From assembly GCA_038210275.1 (NCBI GenBank), contig JBBQWV010000004.1, forward strand, positions 124,001-188,000: a stretch of DNA of 64,000 nt. The letters run 5' to 3'. Under the pieces are notes generated by a model. That model ran no database searches, was not told the origin of the DNA, and saw only the letters and a program-made list of their open reading frames with translations. The stretch comes from PALSA-1296 sp038210275. Its GTDB lineage: Bacteria; Bacteroidota; Ignavibacteria; Palsa-1295. Of the stretch, positions 7,262 through 15,295 are shown piece by piece (the first letter of the stretch is position 1; each line of letters opens with the position of its first letter). Both the position numbers and the translations under genes were made by a program.

Positions 7262-8710
7262 TTGCAACAACATGAGCATGAGATAGAACCGTCGTTCGAA
7301 ACACTTGCCACAAATGGTACAAGTGGGGACACCGCAACACAGGTTCATCCTGGCAGTGATAATGTTCTCGGTATTCGAAGAAGAAATCAATTTATTCATT
7401 CTGCTCTCATCGGAGTAATAGTCGGCGGAGTTGCCGTACTTTTCCAGCTTTCACTGGATTTTGTTGAAACCGCCAGAATATCCTTAATTGGAAGTCTTAA
7501 ATCATACCCAACCTTTGGTTGGCTTGTCTTACCTATCGTCCTTGGAGTTGTTGCGGGGTTAGGGGGTTTTCTAACACAGAGATTTGCACCTGAAGCTTCC
7601 GGAAGCGGCATTCCACATATAAAGGCAGTTCTGCTCAATATTCGTGAGTTGAATTGGAAAAAATTATTGCCTATAAAATTCTTCGCCGGATTATTGTCAA
7701 TCGGAGCCGGCCTTTCCTTAGGTCGAGAAGGTCCGACGGTACAAATGGGAGCAGCAGTCGGTAAGGGAGCTTCAGAGTATTTGCATACGGGAAAGCATGC
7801 AACAAAACGGTTAATTGCTGCGGCTGCAGGCGCCGGACTATCGGCAGCGTTCAATGCGCCTCTTGCGGGTTTCATATTTGTTATTGAGGAATTGCAGAAG
7901 GAGCTTTCTCCCTTGACATTTGGCAGCGCATTTATTTCTTGCGTAACAGCTGTCGCAATCAACCGCATATTTACCGGTCAGCTACCATCTTTCCATATTC
8001 GAGGCTATCCGATGCCTTCATTAACCGCGCTTCCTTTATTCGCGCTTATGGGGCTTGTCACCGGCTATGCAGGAGTATGGTTTAACAAGTTACTTATTGG
8101 AGGAGTGAGGAAGGCAAAAAAACTTACTTATCCTACATGGGTTAAGACAGCGAGCATGGGAGTACTTGCGGGATTGATCGCATGGTGGTTACCGGAAGCC
8201 ATCGGAGGTGGACATCGCACCGCTGAAAGCATATTGCAGGGCAAATTTGCTTCTTCAGATATGATCTTCTTTCTCATCGCTCTCTTTGTTGTCAAATTCG
8301 GATTTACGATTCTCTCGTATTCATCTGGTGCACCAGGTGGAATTTTTGCGCCACTCTTGGTACTCGGAGCTATCATCGGATTGATCTTCGGGCAGGTCAG
8401 TGCTCTCGCTTTCCCCGAACTGGGTACGACACCGGCTGCATTCGCCGTCGTAGGAATGGCAGCAATGTTCACATCTATTGTTCGTGCACCACTTACTGGT
8501 ATCGTACTAATTTTAGAAATGACGGGAAATCAGGAGCAACTTTTTGTTCTTATCCTTGCATGTCTGATCTCATACTTAGTTGCAGAGCATTCCGGAAATA
8601 TGCCCATTTACGAATCACTACTTGAAGAGGATCTCAACAACTCCGAAAAAATGCTGGCTTTGCAAGAGATGGAAAGAGAATCTGCAACGATGGATGATTC
8701 TGGTACTTAA
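7262..8710 (+). CDS. ClC-family Cl-/H+ antiporter-like protein without CBS domains
   Basis: A 482-residue ClC protein closer to ClC-ec1 than its neighbour. It keeps GSGIPHIKAVL, SLGREGPTVQMG with the gating Glu, FNAPLAGFIFVIEELQKE with the internal proton Glu (the second E), SYSSGAPGGIFAPLLVLG, and a Tyr in NMPIYESLL at the place of the central-gate Tyr. All residues needed for coupled Cl-/H+ exchange are therefore present (sequence plus family knowledge). The start is TTG 7262 in a context very like that of the upstream ClC gene. There is no CBS tail; the protein ends in an acidic, Glu-rich stretch. Confidence 0.9.
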   Translation: MQQHEHEIEPSFETLATNGTSGDTATQVHPGSDNVLGIRRRNQFIHSALIGVIVGGVAVLFQLSLDFVETARISLIGSLKSYPTFGWLVLPIVLGVVAGLGGFLTQRFAPEASGSGIPHIKAVLLNIRELNWKKLLPIKFFAGLLSIGAGLSLGREGPTVQMGAAVGKGASEYLHTGKHATKRLIAAAAGAGLSAAFNAPLAGFIFVIEELQKELSPLTFGSAFISCVTAVAINRIFTGQLPSFHIRGYPMPSLTALPLFALMGLVTGYAGVWFNKLLIGGVRKAKKLTYPTWVKTASMGVLAGLIAWWLPEAIGGGHRTAESILQGKFASSDMIFFLIALFVVKFGFTILSYSSGAPGGIFAPLLVLGAIIGLIFGQVSALAFPELGTTPAAFAVVGMAAMFTSIVRAPLTGIVLILEMTGNQEQLFVLILACLISYLVAEHSGNMPIYESLLEEDLNNSEKMLALQEMERESATMDDSGT

Positions 8711-8777
8711 TGATCAACAGATGTCATAACCTGCTGGTCTTCTGTAATATTTATAGCTCTTCATTTTCATTATTTCT

Positions 8778-9149
8778 ATGCTCACATTTCTCGGACTTCG
8801 TACGTGTATCTATCACGTTCCTGATCTTCAAAAAGCTAAGGAATGGTATTCTGCCGTTCTGATCTCGCAACCGTATTTCGATGAGCCGTTCTATGTTGGC
8901 TTTGATGTTGGCGGTTTCGAACTCGGACTCGATCCGAATATGAATGGCATCACTGTTGGCACGAACATCGGCACCTATTGGGGAATTGATGATTGCCAGG
9001 GTGAGTATGCACGGCTTCTTGATCTTGGAGCAACTGAACATCACGCCCCGCAAGATGTTGGCGGTGGAATAATCGTCGCTACAGTATTTGATCCCTTCGG
9101 AAATATATTTGGTATTATTGAGAATCCAAATTTCGGGAAGAAAGCATAA
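8778..9149 (+). CDS. VOC-superfamily (glyoxalase/bleomycin-resistance-like) protein
   Basis: A 123-residue vicinal-oxygen-chelate fold protein with the two beta-alpha-beta-beta-beta modules: LRTCIYHVPDLQKAKEWYSAVL at the start, VGFDVGGFELGLDP, then ARLLDLGATEHHAPQDVGGG and ATVFDPFGNIFGIIENP at the end, where D-P-F-G-N is the family hallmark. The family includes lyases, dioxygenases and drug-binding proteins, so the substrate cannot be told. It is the first gene of a close set with the next two (gaps of 5 and 2 bp). Confidence 0.88.
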   Translation: MLTFLGLRTCIYHVPDLQKAKEWYSAVLISQPYFDEPFYVGFDVGGFELGLDPNMNGITVGTNIGTYWGIDDCQGEYARLLDLGATEHHAPQDVGGGIIVATVFDPFGNIFGIIENPNFGKKA

Positions 9150-9154
9150 TAGGA

Positions 9155-10027
9155 ATGAAGATAGCCGTATTTCTGATTCTTCTTTTTGTATCGAACAGTG
9201 CATTGAGCCAATCGCATATTCGTGATACATCCATTCGGAAAACAAATTGGATGGAATATTTTCAGCATAGTCCCGATTTTTCTATTGATACTATCGGAGT
9301 TGATACTGCATGGGGAAAATATTTTGTGCTTAGTTCTGATACAACATTTGGTGACCCTATTCCGGGAGGTTTTCCGGCGCTCGATTATATTTTCTACGGT
9401 GACCTTGACGGTAATGGTATCGAAGAAGCCGCTATGCTCTTTTATTGCGGAGGAACAGCTGGTGCAATGAGCTATGCCGTCTTTCGTCAAGGTAGTACGA
9501 GTCCTTCTCTTGTCGAATGGGGTAATGGGTATAAGATGGGTATGGGAATGCGAAACGATACGCTGCTCATTTACCAGCCGGAATATACAGGAGGTTGGGA
9601 GCCGAATTGCTGTCCGAGCAGTTTGTGGACTTCCTTCTATCGGATAAAGAATAAAAAAATAATTCTTACTGATTCAACCGAAGAAGGAATTATCGAAATG
9701 GCGGCAGGCGCTGCGGATCATTTTTACGATCTGCTCACTGATAAACAATACGAAACTGCCTATCAATTTCTTGGTAAAGAGTATAGATCCGCGCACCCAC
9801 TTAAAGCGTGGTTAGCGGGATATAACAATACTGATTCCATATTTGCCGTAGTCGATACTATGAGAGTTTCCGATAGTACCGTTCACGTAACACTTACTGC
9901 TATTGATCGTTTACAAAACGGAAAAAAAATATCCGAAAATTATGAAGGCACGTGGAAAATGCAATGGACAAAAACTCAAGGTTGGTTATTAACCGAACCA
10001 AAAATTAAAAAAGTACGAAAAAAATAG
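9155..10027 (+). CDS. Exported protein of unknown function
   Basis: A 290-residue protein with a signal peptide (MKIAVFLILLFVSNSALSQS). I do not recognise the family. The middle has YGDLDGNGIEEAAMLFYCGG, an acidic D-x-D-x-N-G-x-x-E loop that resembles FG-GAP/EF-hand-like calcium loops, and a cysteine pair in EPNCCPSS. The second half (HFYDLLTDKQYETAYQFLG ... GTWKMQWTKTQGWLL) looks like an NTF2-like fold domain. The C-terminus is very basic (KIKKVRKK). It lies 5 bp after the VOC gene and 2 bp before the acetyltransferase gene, so it is cotranscribed with both. Confidence 0.7.
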   Translation: MKIAVFLILLFVSNSALSQSHIRDTSIRKTNWMEYFQHSPDFSIDTIGVDTAWGKYFVLSSDTTFGDPIPGGFPALDYIFYGDLDGNGIEEAAMLFYCGGTAGAMSYAVFRQGSTSPSLVEWGNGYKMGMGMRNDTLLIYQPEYTGGWEPNCCPSSLWTSFYRIKNKKIILTDSTEEGIIEMAAGAADHFYDLLTDKQYETAYQFLGKEYRSAHPLKAWLAGYNNTDSIFAVVDTMRVSDSTVHVTLTAIDRLQNGKKISENYEGTWKMQWTKTQGWLLTEPKIKKVRKK

Positions 10028-10029
10028 TA

Positions 10030-10485
10030 ATGAATTTTTCCTCTGCCCCAAAAACTGATCTTCCCGATTGGCTGGAAATGGCGCTTAGCCTATGGCCTTC
10101 TGAAAACAAGGGGGATATGGAATCGCTATTCTATACATTATTCGCTTCGGAGAATGATGAAATATTAATCTCGAGAGCTGACGATGGCATTGCCACAGGA
10201 TTTGCAAATCTTTCCATTCGCAGAGATTATGTTGAAGGTTCGAACTCTTCACCTGTCGGGTATATTGAAGGAATATATGTTAAACCGGAATTTCGGAAAC
10301 AAGGCATTGCCAAAGAATTTATTTCTCTGGCAGAAGACTGGTCACGTAAACATGGCTGCACTGAACTTGCTTCCGATACGGAAATAGAAAATATTGAAAG
10401 CCAGAAATTTCATCGGCACATCGGCTTCGATGGAGAACAAACGATCGTGCATTTTATTAAGAAGATTAATTCATCGGATCAATAG
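10030..10485 (+). CDS. AAC(6')-type GNAT acetyltransferase
   Basis: A 151-residue GNAT protein strongly resembling aminoglycoside 6'-N-acetyltransferases of the AAC(6')-I type: WLEMALSLWPSE near the start, RRDYVEGSNSSPVGYIEGIYV, KPEFRKQGIAKEFI (acetyl-CoA pyrophosphate-binding loop), GCTELASDTEIENIESQKFH and IGF at the end. These segments occur in the same order and spacing in known AAC(6') enzymes that inactivate kanamycin-type drugs. No integron or IS is near and base use is like that of the neighbours, so it appears to be a native chromosomal gene. True drug acetylation is an inference. Its stop overlaps by 7 bp the convergent T9SS gene. Confidence 0.82.
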   Translation: MNFSSAPKTDLPDWLEMALSLWPSENKGDMESLFYTLFASENDEILISRADDGIATGFANLSIRRDYVEGSNSSPVGYIEGIYVKPEFRKQGIAKEFISLAEDWSRKHGCTELASDTEIENIESQKFHRHIGFDGEQTIVHFIKKINSSDQ

Positions 10486-12206
10486 ATGACAAAAGGAATT
10501 GACTGCATACCTTCCTTAGTATTTACAGTCATGATATACATGCCTTTTCCAAATGACCTAACATCGATCTTCCCTTTCGCATCATTGCCATTCCATATAT
10601 TCCGTCCAAGTGCATCATTGATCTGAATTTGCATTCCATCAAATTGTGATACCACAGAATAATAAAGATAATTTTGGGCAGGGTTAGGATATAATTGTAT
10701 AGCTGCATTTTTTTGATCAACAATATGCACACTCCGTGAAATTACCGTTGGGAGAAATCCCATCGTATCGATCTTGGCGCAATAAATTTCCGAGTGCGGA
10801 TAGGAAAGATTTCGGTTATCATTCCAACAGGCTATGCAATTTCCGAATTGATCCCGCGTCTGATATGGTCCGTAACGATAACCACTTTGTCCGCTGCCAA
10901 TAATAACATTTTTTGTATTCCACCTGGCATTACCATTAAAATCATATAACTGAGCACGAAGCTTTGTTGTAGTCATCCCGGTATCCCAAATTGCCATATA
11001 CCCATAATTGCCTGTAGTGATGGAAATAGCTCCAATGTTCGTAGAATCAATTTCTGAAACAGGTTTGCCTCCGCCCCAAAGATCCGTACCATCTGCCGAT
11101 ACCTTTCTCATATAGACTGGACTATAATTGTTATCTCCCTTGCGATAAAAATATACGACTGAGCCATCATCATTTGGAAAAAATGATGGGAGAATGCTCA
11201 ATCCATCGGTATCGGAAAATATTGCGACTCCGTTCTCTCCGTTAAGATGATGTCCCAATGAATCGTAGGTAAAGATTGAAAGATTTTTTCCACCGGAGAA
11301 TGGTTGGCTTAAATTAAATCTGGGATAAAAGATAAACCCGTTTCCATATGTTTGGACGGTAATACTATTGATGGCTGAAGGAATCAATCCGTGCTGTATT
11401 CTACAGAGCACAATTCCTCTATTTGAAAAATGAAATGAGCCATCGTTATTTATCCATTGCATCCATAAGGAATCATCTGGCAAACTAAGATTTGTGAAAG
11501 TAATAAATGCACCGCCTTTTCCATCAGAATGAACAGTCCCATAACTTGGAGAAAAATGGCTATCAGACGTCAATTCCGAAGCTCTGATTAACCGCCCTGT
11601 ATCACCAAATAGCAGCGCTCCATTTTTATCAATTTTTTGAAGATAAATTCCTGGCGATGGAATTCCATTAGCAGTATACAGCACACAAAAACTGTTGTCG
11701 TTCGAAGCAAACATTCCGTTATAACGAAGCCCTTGATGGTAGCGAGTAGAATAATCTTTTAAATGAATTCCTCTATTACCAAATAATTTTTCTCCGGTTG
11801 ATGAAATATTCTGAAGAAATACGGGGGTTTCGTAGCTCGTATCATTTTTGATCCAATATCCGATCCGTAATGATCCATCATCCAAAGCAAGAGCGTCGCC
11901 AAATACTTGAAGAGCTCCTGTATCATTGAGTTCCAGCCCATTAGAATCAAGTGTTGCATATCCGTTCGAATCTAGATGCTGCACATAGATCCTTGTGCTA
12001 TCTCTATAGTATGACGTATAAGTTTGATTCCATAGTACCCAAGCGCCGCCATTTTTATCTGAAATAACATTCATAAGGGAGGAGGTCTTTGTCGAATCAA
12101 GAGCTTCTGTATGCACAAGCACGTCCGTCGCAGCATTCCATTGGGCATGCAGTGAACTACAAACAAACATCATACAAAAACCGAGTACCATTAAATTTGT
12201 TTTCAT
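10479..12206 (-). CDS. T9SS-sorted secreted protein with repeated beta-strand units
   Basis: About 575 residues. Start chosen at ATG 12206 (MKTNLMVLGFCMMFVCSSLHAQ), which gives a good signal peptide; a longer frame begins at 12239. The body is made of imperfect repeats of the type DSNG...LQKIDKNGALLFGDTGR / MQWINNDGSFHFSNRG / MRKVSADGTDLWGGG, spaced 50-80 residues apart, suggesting a beta-propeller or similar fold. The last ~80 residues are a T9SS domain: LYPNPAQNYLYYSV, IQINDALGRNIWNGN, SFGKGMYIMTVNT. It is probably exported and anchored or released at the surface; its ligand is unknown. Confidence 0.82.
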   Translation of the reverse strand: MKTNLMVLGFCMMFVCSSLHAQWNAATDVLVHTEALDSTKTSSLMNVISDKNGGAWVLWNQTYTSYYRDSTRIYVQHLDSNGYATLDSNGLELNDTGALQVFGDALALDDGSLRIGYWIKNDTSYETPVFLQNISSTGEKLFGNRGIHLKDYSTRYHQGLRYNGMFASNDNSFCVLYTANGIPSPGIYLQKIDKNGALLFGDTGRLIRASELTSDSHFSPSYGTVHSDGKGGAFITFTNLSLPDDSLWMQWINNDGSFHFSNRGIVLCRIQHGLIPSAINSITVQTYGNGFIFYPRFNLSQPFSGGKNLSIFTYDSLGHHLNGENGVAIFSDTDGLSILPSFFPNDDGSVVYFYRKGDNNYSPVYMRKVSADGTDLWGGGKPVSEIDSTNIGAISITTGNYGYMAIWDTGMTTTKLRAQLYDFNGNARWNTKNVIIGSGQSGYRYGPYQTRDQFGNCIACWNDNRNLSYPHSEIYCAKIDTMGFLPTVISRSVHIVDQKNAAIQLYPNPAQNYLYYSVVSQFDGMQIQINDALGRNIWNGNDAKGKIDVRSFGKGMYIMTVNTKEGMQSIPFVIY

Positions 12207-12261
12207 AAGATTCATGATCAGAAAAAATATGCAAGACACGAACGAATTATAACGTAATTTA

Positions 12262-12275
12262 TGAACGGTCGTTCC
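12262..12275. promoter_or_regulatory. SOS (LexA) box-like operator upstream of umuC
   Basis: TGAACGGTCGTTCC contains a perfect GAAC-N4-GTTC palindrome (12263-12274), the form of the LexA box known from Bacillus and several other phyla. It lies 49 bp before the umuC start and 57 bp before the divergent T9SS gene start. Confidence 0.6.
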
Positions 12276-12293
12276 TAATTTTGGAACTACTCC

Positions 12294-12305
12294 ATAGGTG
12301 CCTAT
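12294..12305. repeat. Recurrent ATAGGTGCCTAT motif
   Basis: ATAGG-TG-CCTAT, arms of 5 bp. The identical 12-mer lies at 17180-17191 over the start codon of tcmP, and the 10-mer ATAGGTGCCT recurs at 24579-24588. Its role is unknown. Confidence 0.4.
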
Positions 12306-12323
12306 TTGTTCACATCATCAGGT

Positions 12324-13715
12324 ATGATCGGCTTAATTGACTGTAATAACTTTTACGTTTCCTGTGAGCGGACGCTCGATCCTTCGTTAAATGGGAAACC
12401 TGTTGTCGTGCTTTCGAATAACGATGGCGTTGTGATCTCTCGTTCGAATGAAGTGAAGGCGATGGGGGTTTCCATGGCGGGAGCTGCGTATCAATATCGC
12501 GATCTTTTTAAGAAGCATGGCGTTCGCGTCTTCAGCGCAAATTTTAATTATTACATGCAGGTCTCAGAGCAAGTTATGCGCATCGTACGCGAGTACTCGC
12601 CGGAAGTGGAAGTCTATTCCGTTGACGAAGCATTTATCAATTTGCGCGGATTAGAATGGAAAAAACCGACAGAGTATCTTCGCGGATTGCGAGATCAAAT
12701 TTTGCAAGAAGTGAAGATCCCCGTTTCTATCGGCATTGCAGAATCGAAAACGCTGACGAAGGTCTGCTCCGAATTTGCAAAGAAAGACCCGTTACATGAA
12801 GGCATACTGAATCTTTACGGTCTGCCCGAAGAGCGCAATGAGTATTTGCGTGAACTTAAAGTCGGCGATCTTTGGGGAGTCGGAAGGCAGTTCGAAAAAT
12901 TATTACAGAATAAAGGTATTCGCAATGCCTTAGAACTTGTAAAAATGCCTGACCATTGGATCTTAGACCATCTGCATATTGGCGGATTAAAAATGGTTTG
13001 GGAGCTTCGCGGAATTTCCTGTATTGAATTTGCGCCAAATCTTGCAGCACCAAAACAGATCATGCGTTCGCGCTCATTCGGAAAATATGTTACTTCGCTT
13101 GCTGAATTAAAAGAAGCTGCAGCACTTTTTATGAGCATGGCTGCCGAATCATTACGTGCGCATAAACTCGTTGCCAGAGTTGCCGGAGTTTTTGTGCACA
13201 CGAACCGCTTCAATGACGATCCGAAATATTCCAACTCAGTTGCCGATGCACTCATCGAGCCAACTTCTTACACTCCCGCTCTTATCGCCCATGTACATAG
13301 ATTGCTCGAGCATATTTATCGCGAAGGTTTTCGTTATCAAAAGCTCGGTATTATCTTAAGTGATCTTGCTGAAGGAGATGAGAAGCAGCTTACATTTTCT
13401 TATGATGCGCGTTCGGAAAAAAAGCAAGAGTCATTGATGCATACGCTTGATATATTAAATGCCAAGTACCGCGAGAATCACCTTGTAATGCTTGCTGCCG
13501 AAGGGACAGAGCATGGCTGGCAATCCAAGCAGGAGCATCTTTCGCAGGCAAAGCCTGAATATGTTGATCCAAAAGAACGCACTCGTTTCATGACTACGGT
13601 CTCAGCTCCCACAACCACACCAAAACGCAAAGACCGCTACACCCTTGAACCGGCAATGCAGTCACGGGCACTCGGTAAGCAGGTTGCCGATAGAATTATG
13701 ATGGCTGGGAATTAA
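12324..13715 (+). CDS. umuC: Y-family DNA polymerase, UmuC-like (Pol V catalytic subunit)
   Basis: A 463-residue error-prone polymerase. Start at ATG 12324 (MIGLIDCNNFYVSCE) is the conserved family start; a TTG 18 bp earlier is not needed. Catalytic acidic residues are in IDCNNFYVSCE (first Asp) and VYSVDEAFINL (Asp-Glu). PVSIGIAESKTLTKVCSEFAKK, the helix-hairpin-helix region GVGRQFEKLLQNKGIRNALEL, and the little-finger domain (SFGKYVTSLAELKEAA) all match UmuC, as does the C-terminal DUF4113-like end (YTLEPAMQSRALG). No umuD-like gene is adjacent, which is unusual for umuC. An SOS-box-like palindrome 49 bp upstream suggests damage-induced expression. Confidence 0.93.
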   Translation: MIGLIDCNNFYVSCERTLDPSLNGKPVVVLSNNDGVVISRSNEVKAMGVSMAGAAYQYRDLFKKHGVRVFSANFNYYMQVSEQVMRIVREYSPEVEVYSVDEAFINLRGLEWKKPTEYLRGLRDQILQEVKIPVSIGIAESKTLTKVCSEFAKKDPLHEGILNLYGLPEERNEYLRELKVGDLWGVGRQFEKLLQNKGIRNALELVKMPDHWILDHLHIGGLKMVWELRGISCIEFAPNLAAPKQIMRSRSFGKYVTSLAELKEAAALFMSMAAESLRAHKLVARVAGVFVHTNRFNDDPKYSNSVADALIEPTSYTPALIAHVHRLLEHIYREGFRYQKLGIILSDLAEGDEKQLTFSYDARSEKKQESLMHTLDILNAKYRENHLVMLAAEGTEHGWQSKQEHLSQAKPEYVDPKERTRFMTTVSAPTTTPKRKDRYTLEPAMQSRALGKQVADRIMMAGN

Positions 13716-13726
13716 AAATGAGGACT

Positions 13727-13798
13727 TTCTCCAGTGGGGCGGACTCTTAGTCCGCCCTCCATTCCCCGGACGGACTAAGAGTCCGTCCTACGGGACTC
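13727..13798. repeat. GGACGGACT palindromic element, copy A (intergenic)
   Basis: Full copy of the element: CCAGTGGGGCGGACT-CTT-AGTCCGCC, a 10-bp spacer, then GGACGGACT-AAG-AGTCCGTCC. Each half is a hairpin and the two halves are complementary to each other. It lies between the 3' ends of umuC and the convergent membrane-protein gene and may also act as a terminator. Confidence 0.85.
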
Positions 13799-13831
13799 AA
13801 CAAATTCGATTACACAATTTTTAATTTTAAA

Positions 13832-15151
13832 TTATTTTTCATATCTTCTCTTCCCTACTAAAGTATAATCATCCTGTTCCAAAGCCTTTACGATCACTTC
13901 CCTATTTTTATACATTGAGATCATAGAATAATTTTTCAGTGCAATTGCCGAATACATGATCACTGCCGAAGCAAATGTGATTTGCGCAGTTCGCTGAATC
14001 CATTTCTTTTGCAAAGGTTTGCGCAAAGCATACAAAGAATAAAGAACCATCATAGGAAAGAACAGCACGGCTGCATGAGAAGGCGGTTCGACTCTGGAAA
14101 ATAATGACAGAAAGAAGAAAAGAAGAAATCCGCACAGAGCAAGAAAGGCGACATTGCGGAACATGATGTCCCCTTTTTTCTTAGTGAAAAAACTATAAAG
14201 CAAAAAGATCGCCTGTGTGAGACCTACAACTCCGACAATGAGGGTGAATGGTGCTGCCCACGGATAATCTTTCAAGAATGCAATTCGGGCATCGCTACTG
14301 CCACCGATAAATCTCGTCACATCAAAACTTGCATACGCAAGATAAGTAGAGAGTAATTTTAGAATATCACCGATGTGCTCCAAATGCAGTTCTACCATGC
14401 CGGAAACACTCTTTCCTTTTTCGGATGAAAGACCGTAGTTTAGAAGTGTAGGAATGAGGAGACTTCCTGTTGTTAAACAACCGACCAAAAATGAACCGGT
14501 ATTTTTTGCGATCAATCGGATATCTTTGGTACGCAGTAAATAATAAAATGCCACTGCCGTGAACGGACCGAGCAATACCCAGGACATGTGTAATTGGAAT
14601 ATCCAAAATATTCCAATTCCCAAAAAGAAAAAGCATAGCCATTGCGGTAGAATATTTTTTCGCAGCGGTGGATAGATCTCAAAGATACCGATAAAAAACA
14701 AGATCGCTCCGGGCATTACGTGCGAAGGATTAACGATGCGCGTAAAATAACAGATAGACCACGGAATGAGAAAAACATAAACCCAAATGAATAATCGCGA
14801 ATAATCCGGCAAACGCTTCGAGGCATACCATGCAAGGAAGCCCATGCTCAGCGTGAGTAAAATATTCAGAACGATAAACGGAGCTTCGGGTATTTTCCAG
14901 ATAAACCACCCTGCTGAAACGAGATAGCCTTGTAATGCGCCGGGAATCTGCGAACCGTTATACACCAGATCAGCGCCGAAATAGGGATAGGTATGAGTCG
15001 TAAACGATTTTAACCCGATCAAATAAATTTGCAGTACATCCTGATCCGGAAACCAAAACTCTGTCGTGAGGCTATAGATGAATCGGAAGATCACGATTCC
15101 GATAATAATCAGCCAAAAGCCATTCTTTCCAAGGAAGTTATTTGCATTCAT
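13832..15151 (-). CDS. Polytopic membrane protein, GT39/ArnT-like glycosyltransferase candidate
   Basis: About 439 residues with some 10 hydrophobic membrane segments and no signal-sequence cleavage site. The first loop has TTEFWFPDQDVLQIYLIG, where an acidic pair follows the first membrane helix, as in the catalytic loop of GT-C enzymes of the ArnT/dolichyl-mannosyltransferase type. The match is one of general layout, not of a diagnostic motif, so the function is a guess: transfer of a lipid-linked sugar on the periplasmic side. ATG 15151 (MNANNFLGKNGFW) is preferred over 15160. No sugar genes lie next to it. Confidence 0.5.
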   Translation of the reverse strand: MNANNFLGKNGFWLIIIGIVIFRFIYSLTTEFWFPDQDVLQIYLIGLKSFTTHTYPYFGADLVYNGSQIPGALQGYLVSAGWFIWKIPEAPFIVLNILLTLSMGFLAWYASKRLPDYSRLFIWVYVFLIPWSICYFTRIVNPSHVMPGAILFFIGIFEIYPPLRKNILPQWLCFFFLGIGIFWIFQLHMSWVLLGPFTAVAFYYLLRTKDIRLIAKNTGSFLVGCLTTGSLLIPTLLNYGLSSEKGKSVSGMVELHLEHIGDILKLLSTYLAYASFDVTRFIGGSSDARIAFLKDYPWAAPFTLIVGVVGLTQAIFLLYSFFTKKKGDIMFRNVAFLALCGFLLFFFLSLFSRVEPPSHAAVLFFPMMVLYSLYALRKPLQKKWIQRTAQITFASAVIMYSAIALKNYSMISMYKNREVIVKALEQDDYTLVGKRRYEK

Positions 15152-15169
15152 AGAATGCAAAGTTACGGA

Positions 15170-15286
15170 CTAAAACATTACTTTCTTCGCAACAACACCC
15201 TTCGCTGATTGCAGCACAAGAAATGCGAGTCGCACATTTATTCCGTTTGCATGAAAAGTATATGTGCTTTGGGAGATCAGAGCCAT
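15170..15286 (-). pseudogene. Fragment of a T9SS sorting domain
   Basis: A 38-codon frame ends in TYTFHANGINVRLAFLVLQ and SAKGVVAKKVMF, the typical end of a T9SS sorting domain (strand, VYFLVL-like strand, basic KK.MF end). A TAG four codons before its ATG closes the frame upstream and the PNPA start of the domain is missing. It is most likely the remnant of a cargo gene destroyed at the edge of the accessory island; it could also be a small orphan gene. Confidence 0.4.
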
Positions 15287-15295
15287 ATTTCCCGC

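Noticed and set aside
5320..8472. Long antisense frames opposite the two ClC genes
   Set aside because: They are shadows of the hydrophobic codon pattern of the sense genes and show no domain or start signal.
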